Notes: generated by a model not told the origin, from the letters alone. Numbered from the stretch's first letter, positions 34,308 to 42,665 are shown. The stretch: 64,000 nt of DNA from Mycetocola_B reblochoni (GCF_003667525.1 NZ_RCUW01000006.1:100345-164344), one strand, 5' to 3'. Translations and numbers: made by a program.

Positions 34308-35426
34308 TTAGCTGCGGTAGGAGCCGACGAGCCGCACGGCGCCGCCGTCGACGCCCTTGGCGCCCTGCTCGAATCCGGCGAGGTCGGCGGCCGCGGTGTT
34401 CACGGTCGCGACGGGCCACGTGTCGATACCGGCCGCGGTCAGCGACCCGGCGATCTGCTCGGCGCGGGCCGCGTCGACGACGGCGACGAAGCCGATGCCG
34501 AGGTTCCAGGTGCCCTCGGTCGACTCCAGGCTCGCCCCGCTCAGCCCGGCGAGGGCGCGGAACACCTGCGGGGGCGTCCAGCTGCCCCTGTCGACCTCGG
34601 CGTGGCTGCCGCGGGGGAGGACACGGGCGAGGTTCGCCGCGATGCCGCCGCCGGTGACGTGGCTGAGCGCGTGGACCCCGTCGCCGAGCTCCGCGTCGTC
34701 GAGCAGTTCGAGGAGCTCGCGGGTGTACAGCCTCGTCGGCTCGAGCAGCACCTCGCCGACGACGCCGCCGAGCTCAGCGCTGCGATCGGTGAAGCCGATG
34801 CCGCGCTCGGCGAGGATGTGCCTGACCAGCGAGAAGCCGTTCGAGTGCAGCCCGGACGACGCCAGCGCGAGGACGACGTCGCCGTCCTGCACCCGCTCGG
34901 CCCCGAGCACGCGGTCGGCCTCGACCACCCCGGTCGCCGCCCCGGCGACGTCGTAGTCGTCCGGGCCAAGCAGGCCGGGGTGCTCGGCCGTCTCCCCGCC
35001 CACGAGGGCGGTACCGGTCGCGGCGCAGGCCTGCGCGATGCCGCGGACGATGTCGGCGATGCGCTCCGGGACGACGCGGCCGCAGGCGATGTAGTCGGTC
35101 ATGAACAGCGGCCGGGCTCCGACCACGACGATGTCGTCGACGACCATGCCCACCAGGTCCTGGCCGATGGTGTCGTGCTTGTCGATGGCCTGCGCGATGG
35201 CCACCTTCGTCCCGACGCCGTCGGTGGAGGTGACGAGCATCGGGCGACGGTAGCCGAGCAGCGCGGAGGCGTCGAACAGTCCGGCGAAGCCGCCGACCCC
35301 TCCGGCCACCTCGGGGCCGTGCGTGGCTGAGACGGCCGACTTCATCAGCTCGACGGCGCGGTCCCCCGCGGCGGTGTCGACGCCGGCGGCGCGGTAGCTG
35401 GCGGAGGAACTGGGCGAAGAACTCAT
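34308..35426 (-). CDS. purM: phosphoribosylformylglycinamidine cyclo-ligase (AIR synthetase)
   Basis: Converts FGAM to AIR with ATP, step 5 of purine synthesis. The 372-residue protein has YRAAGVDTAAGDRAVELM, GVGTKVAIAQAIDKHDTIGQ, the DYIACGRVVPERI segment, LVGGETAEHPGL and LSHVTGGGIAANLARVLP, all standard PurM blocks. The ATG at 35426 starts with a Ser-rich leader typical for actinobacterial homologues; the frame to 35585 is a shadow. It follows a small membrane-protein gene by 13 nt. Confidence 0.96.
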   Translation of the reverse strand: MSSSPSSSASYRAAGVDTAAGDRAVELMKSAVSATHGPEVAGGVGGFAGLFDASALLGYRRPMLVTSTDGVGTKVAIAQAIDKHDTIGQDLVGMVVDDIVVVGARPLFMTDYIACGRVVPERIADIVRGIAQACAATGTALVGGETAEHPGLLGPDDYDVAGAATGVVEADRVLGAERVQDGDVVLALASSGLHSNGFSLVRHILAERGIGFTDRSAELGGVVGEVLLEPTRLYTRELLELLDDAELGDGVHALSHVTGGGIAANLARVLPRGSHAEVDRGSWTPPQVFRALAGLSGASLESTEGTWNLGIGFVAVVDAARAEQIAGSLTAAGIDTWPVATVNTAAADLAGFEQGAKGVDGGAVRLVGSYRS

Positions 35427-35439
35427 GCGTGGAGGGTCC

Positions 35440-35880
35440 TCAGTTGTCGACGGAGCGGTCGGGTTCCGCCGCCCCCGGCGATCGTGCGGCCCGGTCGCCT
35501 GCCGGCTCCCCCTCGGGCGTCGGATCGGCTGCCGTGGTCGTGTCGTCTGCGTCGCCCGCCTCGGGCGCGCTCGCCGGCGCGGCATCGTTCACCTCGATCC
35601 TATCCGCAACCGCCGTGAGCGTCCGCCGGCCGACCAGGCGCTCGAGCAGAACGGCGACGGCCATCATGAGCGCGATGCCCGCGGTCAGGCAGATGAGCAG
35701 CAGGAAGCCGAACACCTGCAGCCGGGTGTAGTCCTGGTTCGGCTCGAACGCGAAGGTGAGCACGAGGGCGGCGACGATACCGAGGATCACTCCGACCAGG
35801 CCGAAGTTGACCAGTCGCGGAGCGCGACGGACGGTGACCTGCTCACGGTGGACGCCGGTGGGCTCGGCTGGAGTGCTCAT
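35440..35880 (-). CDS. two-helix membrane protein of the purine cluster
   Basis: A 146-residue protein of unknown function with two transmembrane helices (about residues 24-46 and 56-84) joined by FEPNQDYTRLQVFG, then an acidic, Pro/Asp-rich tail. Small proteins of this layout occur near purM/purF in other actinobacteria, but I do not know a function. The ATG at 35880 was used; an in-frame ATG at 35889 would add three residues. It lies between the sterol-carrier gene and purM and is likely cotranscribed with both. Confidence 0.7.
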   Translation of the reverse strand: MSTPAEPTGVHREQVTVRRAPRLVNFGLVGVILGIVAALVLTFAFEPNQDYTRLQVFGFLLLICLTAGIALMMAVAVLLERLVGRRTLTAVADRIEVNDAAPASAPEAGDADDTTTAADPTPEGEPAGDRAARSPGAAEPDRSVDN

Positions 35881-36008
35881 GGCCCCCATTGTCCCCCATC
35901 GCCGCCCGGGGCCGGACCACGCTCCGAGCGGAGCCGGTCGACGCGACGAGACGGCCGGCCCGGCCGCCACGGCCGACGCGGGACGTCCGGTCGCGCCGCT
36001 GCGGTCGG

Positions 36009-36368
36009 TCAGAGGCCGGCCAGCGGAAGGACGGCGGCCAGGTCGGCGCGCTGGCCCGAGGCGGAGACCCGGGACTCGGCCACGGCCTGCCGCCAGCTCA
36101 ACCGGCCGTCGACGAGCTGGAGCCAGGTCGCCGCGTCCGTCTCGACCACGTTGGGCGGGGTCCCGCGCGTGTGCCGTGGACCGGCGATGCACTGGGTGGC
36201 GCCGAACGGCGGGACACGGACCTCGACGGTGTTGCCCTCCGCCTGCTCGGCGAGGCGCTGGAGGGTGTAGCGGACGGCCGTCGCCAGCTGCGGCCGGGCG
36301 CCCTCCCCCGCCCGCACGGCGGCGAGCGCCGCACGGCCGTCGTCGTCGGGGATCTTCGCGCGAGCCAT
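36009..36368 (-). CDS. sterol carrier family protein
   Basis: A 119-residue soluble protein of the small actinobacterial family related to SCP-2. It reads from MARAKIPDDDGRAAL through LATAVRYTLQRLAEQAEGNT, VEVRVPPFGATQCI and TDAATWLQLVDGRLSW, the last being the typical SCP-like block. The substrate is unknown. The gene always seems to travel with purD/purF in actinobacteria (recalled, not checked). It starts a minus-strand set reaching purF and shares its promoter with divergent purD. Confidence 0.85.
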   Translation of the reverse strand: MARAKIPDDDGRAALAAVRAGEGARPQLATAVRYTLQRLAEQAEGNTVEVRVPPFGATQCIAGPRHTRGTPPNVVETDAATWLQLVDGRLSWRQAVAESRVSASGQRADLAAVLPLAGL

Positions 36369-36373
36369 GCCTC

Positions 36374-36380
36374 TAGGCTA
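36374..36380. promoter_or_regulatory. symmetric divergent -10 for purD and the sterol carrier gene
   Basis: The 7-nt block TAGGCTA reads as -10 TAGGCT on + (36374-36379) and TAGCCT on - (36380-36375). Each ends 6 nt before its start codon (GTG 36386; ATG 36368), the spacing of leaderless mRNAs. Only 17 nt separate the two genes, so both promoters must use the same short stretch. Confidence 0.6.
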
Positions 36381-36385
36381 GTGGC

Positions 36386-37681
36386 GTGAAGATCCTCGTC
36401 CTCGGCTCCGGCGCCCGTGAGCACGCCATCGTCCTTGCCCTCGTGTCAGAGAACGCCGGTCACACCGTCGTCGCCGCCCCGGGGAACGCCGGGATCGCCC
36501 GCGACGTCGAGACCATCGCGCTCAACGCCAGCGACCCGGCCCTCGTGACCGAGTACGCGACGGGGAACGGCTTCGACCTCGTCGTCATCGGCCCCGAGGC
36601 CCCGCTGGTCGCCGGTGTCGCCGACGCGCTGCGCGCCGCCGGTGTGGCCGTGTTCGGGCCGGACAGGGCCGCCGCGGAGCTGGAGGGCTCCAAGACCTTC
36701 GCCAAGCGCGTCATGGACGCCGCCGCTGTTCCGACCGGTCGCGCCGTCCGCGCGGAGACCCTCGCCGACGCCCGGAGCGCGCTCGACGAGTACGGCGCCC
36801 CCTACGTCGTCAAGGCGGACGGGCTCGCGGCGGGCAAGGGTGTGCTCGTGACGGCGGACAGGGGCGCGGCACTCGACCACGCCGAGCACTGGCTCGGCCA
36901 CGGTGCGGTTCTCGTCGAGGAGTTCTTGGACGGCCAGGAGGTCTCCCTGTTCCTCCTCAGCGACGGCACCACCGTGTCCCCGCTCTCCCCCGCGCAGGAT
37001 TACAAGCGTCTGCTCGACGGCGACGCCGGCCCCAACACCGGGGGGATGGGCGCCTACTCCCCCCTCCCCTGGCTGGCCGACCGCTTCGGCAGCGAGGACG
37101 CGTTCGTCGACGAGGTCGTCGAGACCATCGCCCAGCCGGTGATCACCCAGCTCGCCGCGGAGGGCACGCCCTTCGTCGGGCTGCTCTACGCGGGCCTCAT
37201 CCTCACCTCCACGCGCGAGCACGACGCGGACAACGGCATCAGGGTGATCGAGTTCAATGCCCGCTTCGGCGACCCGGAGACCCAGGTCGTCCTGCCGCGT
37301 CTGGTCACGCCGCTGTCCGAGCTGCTCTTCGCGGCCGCGACGGGGGCACTGGCCGGCAGGCCGCGGCCGGTGTTCTCCGAGCAGGCGGCGGTGACCGTCG
37401 TGCTGGCGAGCGAGAACTACCCTGACGCGCCGGTCACCGGCAGGGAGCTGCTCGGGTTGACGGCCGCGGAGGCGGTCGAGGGCGTCCACCTCGCCCACGC
37501 GGCGACGGCCGAGCAGGACGCCAGGCTGATCGCCACCGGCGGGCGGGTGCTCAACGTGGTGGCGGTCGGCGATGACTTCGCCGCTGCACGGACGCGCGCC
37601 TACGAGGCGCTGGACGCGATCACGCTGGAGGGCGGGCAGTACCGCACCGACATCGCGGCCCGCGTCGCCGGCGGCCGCTAG
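36386..37681 (+). CDS. purD: phosphoribosylamine-glycine ligase (GAR synthetase)
   Basis: Joins glycine to phosphoribosylamine, step 2 of purine synthesis. The 431-residue ATP-grasp protein shows KILVLGSGAREHAI at the N-terminus, VVKADGLAAGKGV as the ATP loop, VLVEEFLDGQEVSLFLLSDG, NTGGMGAYSPLPW and IEFNARFGDPETQVVLPRL. The GTG at 36386 is the only start that gives the canonical N-terminus; no Shine-Dalgarno exists, and a -10 lies just 6 nt away, so the mRNA is probably leaderless. Confidence 0.97.
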   Translation: MKILVLGSGAREHAIVLALVSENAGHTVVAAPGNAGIARDVETIALNASDPALVTEYATGNGFDLVVIGPEAPLVAGVADALRAAGVAVFGPDRAAAELEGSKTFAKRVMDAAAVPTGRAVRAETLADARSALDEYGAPYVVKADGLAAGKGVLVTADRGAALDHAEHWLGHGAVLVEEFLDGQEVSLFLLSDGTTVSPLSPAQDYKRLLDGDAGPNTGGMGAYSPLPWLADRFGSEDAFVDEVVETIAQPVITQLAAEGTPFVGLLYAGLILTSTREHDADNGIRVIEFNARFGDPETQVVLPRLVTPLSELLFAAATGALAGRPRPVFSEQAAVTVVLASENYPDAPVTGRELLGLTAAEAVEGVHLAHAATAEQDARLIATGGRVLNVVAVGDDFAAARTRAYEALDAITLEGGQYRTDIAARVAGGR

Positions 37682-37686
37682 GCCGA

Positions 37687-37776
37687 GCGACCCCGCGCGG
37701 CCGGGCGACCCCGCGCGGCCGGGCGACCCCGCGCGGCCGGGCGACTCCGCGCGGCCGGGCGACTCCGCGACCGAGC
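37687..37776. repeat. 18-bp GC-rich tandem repeat between purD and the MFS gene
   Basis: The unit GCGACCCCGCGCGGCCGG occurs at 37687, 37705 and 37723 and with one change (GACTCC) at 37741, then fades into partial copies up to about 37776 and looser GACCCCGG-type remnants to 37825. It fills the gap between two convergent genes. No protein or RNA element was recognised. Confidence 0.85.
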
Positions 37777-37828
37777 GATCCCGGCGGCCCCGGTGACCCC
37801 GGTAGCGACCCTGGCGACCCCGCGGACG

Positions 37829-39316
37829 CTACTCGGCCGGCGTCGATGCCGCGGCCGGCCGGGCAACCGGCGTGGGGCGCTCCATGAACGAGACCACGAT
37901 CGCACCGAGCAGCGCGACCGCACCCGGCAGCAGCATCGACTGGCCCATCGCCGCGGCGAAGCCGTCGTGCAGGAACGCGGGCAGCACCTGACCGCTCAGC
38001 TCCGTCGCCGCACCGCTCGCCCCCGCCCCCGCGGGCAGCTCCGCCGTGATGCGGGACTGCATGAGCGCCGCGATCGAGGCGGAGCCGAGCACCGCGCCGA
38101 ACTGCCTGGTCGTGTTGTAGACCCCCGAGCCGGCACCGGCCTGCGCCGGCGGCAGGTTGCGGGTTGCGCTCTGGGACAGCGGGCCCCAGATGCACGAGTT
38201 GGCGATGCCGAGCAGCAGGCTGGGCAGCAGCAGGAGCACGATGTTCTGCCCCGGGTGGATGAGCACCCAGAACAGCACCATCGCGGTGGCGAACAGGGCC
38301 AGCCCCGTCGCGGCGAAGGTGCGCGGGTTCATCCGGTCGGTCAGCCGTCCGACGAGCGGTGCGAGCCCCCCGGAGGCCAGCGCCATCGGCATCGTCATCA
38401 GCGCCGACTGGGTCGGGCTCATGCCGAGCACCTGCTGGTAGAAGAAGATCAGCGGCAGGCTCATGCTCGTCACAGCGAAGCCCATCGTCGTGATGCCGAG
38501 GTTGGCGACGCTGAAGTTGCGGTCGCGGAACAGGCTGAGCGGGACGAGCGGCTCCTTGGGGTTGATCGCCTGCCACGCGACGAAGCCGACGAGCACGACG
38601 ACCCCGGCGATGATGAGACCCCACACGCTGATCGGCCCGACGATGACACCCCAGTCGTAGCTCGCGCCCTCCTGGATGCCGAACACGATCAGGAACAGCC
38701 CGACCGCGCTCAGCACGACGCCGAGGATGTCGAAGCTGTGGCTCTGGATCTGCAGGGTGGGCACGAAGCGGGCGGCGAGGACGAAGCCGATGATCCCGAC
38801 GGGGACGTTGACGAAGAAGATCCACTCCCAGCCGAAGGCGTCGACGAGCACGCCGCCGAGCAGCGGTCCGACCAGGGTCGCCACGCCGGCCGTCGCCCCC
38901 CACAGCCCCATGGCCGCACCGCGGCGGTCCGGCGGGAAGGTCCTGGTGATGACGGCCATCGTCTGCGGCGTCATCAGCGAGGCACCGAGCCCCTGGAGGA
39001 CGCGGGCGACGATGAGCATCTCGATGCTTCCGGAGAAGCCGCACAGCGCCGAGGCCACGGTGAACACGACCAGGCCGATGAGGTACACGCGCTTGGGCCC
39101 GAACCGGTCGCCGAGGCGCCCGGTGACCAGCAGCGGCACCGCGTAGGCGAGCAGGTAGGCGCTCGTCACCCAGAGCACGCGGTCGACGCCGGCGTCGAGG
39201 CCCCGCATGATCGCGGGGTTGGCGACCGAGACGATCGTGGTGTCGATGAGGATCATGAAGAAGCCGATGACGAGCGACCAGAGCGCGGGCCATGGCTTGA
39301 TGGTGGAGGTACTCAC
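37829..39316 (-). CDS. MFS drug-proton antiporter, DHA2 (EmrB/QacA) family
   Basis: A 495-residue exporter with fourteen predicted helices. DHA2 features: helix 1 with FFMILIDTTIVSVANPAI, the loop 2-3 motif GRLGDRFGPKRVYLIG, motif C-like GVATLVGPLLGGVLVD, and the central WEWIFFVNVPVGIIGFVLA block. It is probably a multidrug pump; substrates cannot be told. A GTG at 39316 with AAAGG 4 nt upstream begins the family-like sequence; the long upstream frame crosses into purC and is not real. Divergent from purC. Confidence 0.9.
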   Translation of the reverse strand: MSTSTIKPWPALWSLVIGFFMILIDTTIVSVANPAIMRGLDAGVDRVLWVTSAYLLAYAVPLLVTGRLGDRFGPKRVYLIGLVVFTVASALCGFSGSIEMLIVARVLQGLGASLMTPQTMAVITRTFPPDRRGAAMGLWGATAGVATLVGPLLGGVLVDAFGWEWIFFVNVPVGIIGFVLAARFVPTLQIQSHSFDILGVVLSAVGLFLIVFGIQEGASYDWGVIVGPISVWGLIIAGVVVLVGFVAWQAINPKEPLVPLSLFRDRNFSVANLGITTMGFAVTSMSLPLIFFYQQVLGMSPTQSALMTMPMALASGGLAPLVGRLTDRMNPRTFAATGLALFATAMVLFWVLIHPGQNIVLLLLPSLLLGIANSCIWGPLSQSATRNLPPAQAGAGSGVYNTTRQFGAVLGSASIAALMQSRITAELPAGAGASGAATELSGQVLPAFLHDGFAAAMGQSMLLPGAVALLGAIVVSFMERPTPVARPAAASTPAE

Positions 39317-39467
39317 GGTGCCTTTCACGGAAACGATGGGGCCTGGAGGCGTCGCGGGTCCCTGACCGCGAGCAGTCGCGGCTGGATCATTGTTCCACGC
39401 ACCTCCGACATCCGCGCGCGACAGCCCTGGCACGACGGCTCGGACGCCACGCGGTCGCCACATGCCC

Positions 39468-39473
39468 GATAAT
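39468..39473 (+). promoter_or_regulatory. -10 element for leaderless purC
   Basis: GATAAT ends 6 nt before the GTG at 39480, the spacing expected for a leaderless transcript; no Shine-Dalgarno precedes the start. A -35 is not clear. Confidence 0.45.
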
Positions 39474-39479
39474 GGACGG

Positions 39480-40364
39480 GTGAGCACTGCCACCGACATC
39501 CCCGGCTGGACGCACGAGTACTCGGGCAAGGTCCGCGACCTCTATCGCAGCGACGACCCCGAACGCTCCGACGAGGTCCTCGTCGTCGCCAGCGACCGCG
39601 TCAGCGCCTTCGACCACGCGCTCGAGCCCGGCATCCCCGGCAAGGGCGCGCTGCTGACCGGGCTCAGCCGCTGGTGGTTCACCCGGCTCGACGTCCCCAA
39701 CCACCTGCTCGACGGCGCCGACCCCGGTGCGGGCCTGCCCGAGGCGGTCGCCTCGAGGGCGATGCGCGTGACGCGGCTGGAGATGTTCCCCATCGAGTGC
39801 GTCGTGCGCGGCTACCTGACCGGTTCGGGGTGGGCCGAGTATGTGGAGACCGGAACGGTGTGCGGCGTCGCCCTCCCCGCGGGGCTGTCCAACGGCGACC
39901 GGCTTCCCGAGCCGATCTTCACCCCCGCCTCCAAGGCACCGCTCGGCCAGCACGACGAGAACATCGACTTCGATCGCATGGTCGAGCTCGTCGGGGCGGA
40001 GGACGCCGAGGCTCTGCGGGGCCTCTCGCTGGGGATCTACACGGCCGCGGCCGCCATCGCCGAGGGGAGGGGGCTGCTCATCGCGGACACGAAGTTCGAG
40101 TTCGGCCGGCACGGGTCGACGGGGGAGGTCACGCTCGGCGACGAGGTCCTGACGAGCGACTCCTCCCGGTACTGGGATGCCGCCGCGCACAGGGACGGGG
40201 CGACATCGGCCGCGCGCATGGCCAGCTTCGACAAGCAGATCGTGCGCGACTGGGTGTCGGCCCACTGGGACGGGACGGGCGAGCCCCCCGTGCTGCCCGC
40301 GGCGATCGTGGAGCGCACGGCGGAGCGGTACCGCGAGCTCATCGGCCGCCTCACCGGAGACTGA
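39480..40364 (+). CDS. purC: phosphoribosylaminoimidazole-succinocarboxamide synthase (SAICAR synthetase)
   Basis: Adds aspartate to CAIR, step 8 of purine synthesis. The 294-residue protein has YSGKVRDLYR near the N-terminus, VASDRVSAFDHAL, the ECVVRGYLTGSGWAEY signature, IFTPASKAPLGQHDENI and LIADTKFEFG. GTG at 39480 gives the normal N-terminus; an upstream ATG at 39462 is possible but has no ribosome site. Separated from purD by the minus-strand MFS gene. Confidence 0.96.
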   Translation: MSTATDIPGWTHEYSGKVRDLYRSDDPERSDEVLVVASDRVSAFDHALEPGIPGKGALLTGLSRWWFTRLDVPNHLLDGADPGAGLPEAVASRAMRVTRLEMFPIECVVRGYLTGSGWAEYVETGTVCGVALPAGLSNGDRLPEPIFTPASKAPLGQHDENIDFDRMVELVGAEDAEALRGLSLGIYTAAAAIAEGRGLLIADTKFEFGRHGSTGEVTLGDEVLTSDSSRYWDAAAHRDGATSAARMASFDKQIVRDWVSAHWDGTGEPPVLPAAIVERTAERYRELIGRLTGD

Positions 40365-40433
40365 GGCCGGAGCGCCGGGCCGACGCCGGGGACGACGCCT
40401 CCGCGCGGCGGCCCGTCGCCCGGCACACCGATG

Positions 40434-40487
40434 TGTCATGTTTCCTTGACAACCCGACGGAGTGTCAAGCATTCTTTACACATGACA
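40434..40487 (+). promoter_or_regulatory. promoter with four TGTCA half-sites, likely XRE autoregulation
   Basis: TTGACA (40446-40451) and CATTCT (40470-40475) are 18 nt apart, and the ATG follows 6 nt later, so transcription is probably leaderless. TGTCAT (40434), TTGACA (40446, inverted), TGTCAA (40463) and ATGACA (40482, inverted, containing the start codon) form two inverted pairs across the promoter. A repressor such as the XRE protein encoded two genes on is the obvious candidate. Confidence 0.5.
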
Positions 40488-40898
40488 AACGACAGTGACA
40501 CCCGCTCCGCCGGTCCGAGCGAGAGGCGCAGGACGCGCCGCTTCGCCGCCCAGTTCTCCGTCGCGATGGCCGCCTACATCGTCGCGGTGATCGCCTCCGT
40601 CGTGTGGGGCGGCCTCGACGGTGAGGACCCGTCCCGCTTCGCCTGGGCCGTCCTGCCGGTCCTCCCCATCGCCTGGCTCGCGGTCATCCTCATCCGCTTC
40701 GTCCTCGGCTCCGACGAGTTCGAGTTCGTGCAGGCGCTCAAGGGCCTCGCGGTGGGCTTCGTCGTCACCATGCTGCTCGCCGTCCTCGCCGGGTTCCTCG
40801 ACATCGCCGGGCTGAGCATCCCCGGCCTGGGCTGGTGGCTGTACGCGGGCGGCATGCTCGCCTGGCTGGCCGCGACCGTGGCGATCCGCCTGCGATGA
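40482..40898 (+). CDS. integral membrane protein paired with an XRE regulator
   Basis: A 138-residue protein of unknown function with four hydrophobic helices (about residues 24-42, 56-74, 84-104, 112-134) after a charged Arg-rich N-terminus. The stop overlaps the start of the downstream XRE gene (ATGA), a very common pairing of a small membrane protein with a short Cro/C1-type regulator in Gram-positives. The ATG at 40482 fits the promoter spacing; a start at 40431 would put the promoter inside the gene. Confidence 0.75.
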   Translation: MTNDSDTRSAGPSERRRTRRFAAQFSVAMAAYIVAVIASVVWGGLDGEDPSRFAWAVLPVLPIAWLAVILIRFVLGSDEFEFVQALKGLAVGFVVTMLLAVLAGFLDIAGLSIPGLGWWLYAGGMLAWLAATVAIRLR

Positions 40899-41089
40899 AG
40901 AACGCGCTGAAGGAGCTCCGGCAGGAGCACGCGCTCTCCCAGGGCGCGCTCGCCGAACGCCTGGGCGTGTCCCGCCAGACCGTGAACGCGCTGGAGACGG
41001 GACGCTACGACCCCTCGCTGCCGCTGGCGTTCCGCATCGCCCGGCTGTTCGACCGCCGCATCGAGGAGATTTTCGAGCCGGACGAGTGA
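40895..41089 (+). CDS. short XRE-family (Cro/C1) transcriptional regulator
   Basis: A 64-residue helix-turn-helix protein. The HTH_3 domain spans most of it: LKELRQEHALSQGALAERLG, then VSRQTVNALETGRYDPSLPL, ending in the RRIEEIFEPDE motif typical of the YozG-like group. It is translationally coupled to the membrane-protein gene and probably represses the shared promoter. Its stop codon is the first triplet of a tandem repeat array. Confidence 0.92.
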   Translation: MKNALKELRQEHALSQGALAERLGVSRQTVNALETGRYDPSLPLAFRIARLFDRRIEEIFEPDE

Positions 41090-41214
41090 GTCACACGGGG
41101 TGAGTCGCGCGGCTGAGTCACACGGGGTGAGTCGCGCGGCTGAGTCGCGCGGGTGAGCGGCGCGGGTGAGCGGCGCGGGTGAGCGGCGCGGGTGAGCGGC
41201 GCGGGTGAGCGGCG
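41087..41214. repeat. 13/14-bp tandem repeat starting in the XRE stop codon
   Basis: Ten units each beginning TGAG: alternating TGAGTCACACGGGG and TGAGTCGCGCGGC at 41087-41140, one TGAGTCGCGCGGG, four TGAGCGGCGCGGG (41154-41205) and a truncated last unit. The first TGA is the stop codon of the regulator gene, so the array begins within the coding end and fills the gap to the VOC gene. Confidence 0.85.
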
Positions 41215-41274
41215 AAGAATGGGCCACGAGGCGCGGGCCGGAATAGCCCGGCCCCGTCGGGGGTTCCGCCGAAC

Positions 41275-42189
41275 ATGACGAACACCCCTCCCCCGGCCGG
41301 CCCGCGCGACCCGTCCGACCGCCTCGCGGCCGACACGGCGATGGGCCCCGTCACCCTGTTGGTCGCCGACCTCGACGCCCAGACGGCCTTCTACCGGGAC
41401 GCGGTGACCCTCACCGTGCTCGACGAGGGTCGCGACACCGTCACCCTCGGCCGCGGCAGCGTCCCCACCGTCGTCCTCCGGCACGAACCCGGGCTGCGGC
41501 ACGCCCCCGCCGGATCGGCAGGGCTGTTCCACACCGCGATCCTCTTCGAGACCCCGCAGGCCCTGGCCGCCGCCCTCAACTCCCTCGCCCGCCGGGCCCC
41601 TGGAAGCTTCACCGGGAGCGCGGACCACCTGGTCAGCACCGCGTTCTACGCCACGGACCCCGAGGGAAACGGCGTCGAGCTGTACGGGGACCGCGACAGG
41701 ACGACGTGGAGCTGGACCCACGGGCAGGTCGAGATGGACACCGTGTACCTCGACCCGAACCGCTTCCTCGCCGAGCACCTCACCGAGCAAGGGGCGGACC
41801 ACCCCGACGACGCGGAGCTGTTCGGCCCGACGCGGATCGGGCACGTCCACCTCTCCGTCGGCGACGTGCGCACCGCGGCGGACTTCTACCTCGGCACGCT
41901 CGGCTTCGACCAGACCAGCCGGATGGGCGACAGCGCCCTGTTCGTCTCCGCCGGCGGGTACCACCATCACATGGCGATGAACGTGTGGTCGAGCAGGGGC
42001 GCGGGACGGCGGGCGCCCGCACTCGGACTCGGCAGGGTGGAGATCGCCCTGCCGGGCTCCGACGAGCTGGACCGGCTCGGCGAACGACTCGGCAACGCCG
42101 GCGTCCCCCGCGCAGACGACGGCCGCACGCTGAGCTTCGACGACCCGTGGGGCAACCGCATCCTCGCGACCGTGCCCGGCAGGGGCTAG
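41275..42189 (+). CDS. VOC family protein, CatE-like double domain
   Basis: A 304-residue protein of two vicinal-oxygen-chelate modules, like catechol 2,3-dioxygenase or CatE. Module 1 (about 20-135): VTLLVADLDAQTAFYRDAVT, GLFHTAILFET with a metal His, and DPEGNGVELYGDR with the metal Glu. Module 2 (about 175-304): IGHVHLSVGDVRTAADFY and YHHHMAMNVWSSRG. The final strand is NRILATVP, lacking a Glu, so if it binds metal the site is one-sided. It could be a dioxygenase, an isomerase or a binding protein. Confidence 0.85.
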   Translation: MTNTPPPAGPRDPSDRLAADTAMGPVTLLVADLDAQTAFYRDAVTLTVLDEGRDTVTLGRGSVPTVVLRHEPGLRHAPAGSAGLFHTAILFETPQALAAALNSLARRAPGSFTGSADHLVSTAFYATDPEGNGVELYGDRDRTTWSWTHGQVEMDTVYLDPNRFLAEHLTEQGADHPDDAELFGPTRIGHVHLSVGDVRTAADFYLGTLGFDQTSRMGDSALFVSAGGYHHHMAMNVWSSRGAGRRAPALGLGRVEIALPGSDELDRLGERLGNAGVPRADDGRTLSFDDPWGNRILATVPGRG

Positions 42190-42539
42190 GTCTGCGCGTC
42201 GCCGTTCGCCGGGCGGACGACGGCTCGCGCCTCGGCGGCGAGGGGGTCGTCCGACTCCGGCTCGCTGACCGTGTACGGCGCCACCGTATCCGGCTGGTAG
42301 CGCGGCGGCGGCTGTGCCGTGAGCAGTTCGGCCTCCGCGGCCGCGGCCGCGGCGACCGGCTGGAGCTCGGCACGGAGGCGACGACGCCCCAGCAGCGCTC
42401 GGACTCCGCACAGACCGACGGCGACGAGCGTCCCCAGGGACAGAGCCCACCCGGACCCCCGGCCGATCGCGACCACCGATCCGGCGGCGATCAGCGCGAC
42501 CAGCACCGTCATGACGTCCATCACCCGGCTGCGCGACAT
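42186..42539 (-). CDS. small membrane protein of unknown function
   Basis: A 117-residue protein with two hydrophobic stretches (residues 7-25 and 32-50) and a 65-residue Ala/Pro/Glu-rich cytoplasmic tail. GGGGAGG lies 7 nt before the ATG at 42539, supporting this start over 42677. I do not recognise the family. Its TAG overlaps the stop of the convergent VOC gene in the palindrome CTAG, leaving no room for a terminator between the genes. Confidence 0.65.
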   Translation of the reverse strand: MSRSRVMDVMTVLVALIAAGSVVAIGRGSGWALSLGTLVAVGLCGVRALLGRRRLRAELQPVAAAAAAEAELLTAQPPPRYQPDTVAPYTVSEPESDDPLAAEARAVVRPANGDAQT

Positions 42540-42665
42540 CGTGCCTCCCCGACGCGGCCACGGACGGCCCGCAGAACCGAGACTACGTCCCCTCCACCGT
42601 CGGCGGGACACCGCGTCCGTCCGCGGACCCCCGCCGCGGGGGATGAGAGGCCGCCGACCGGCCGC

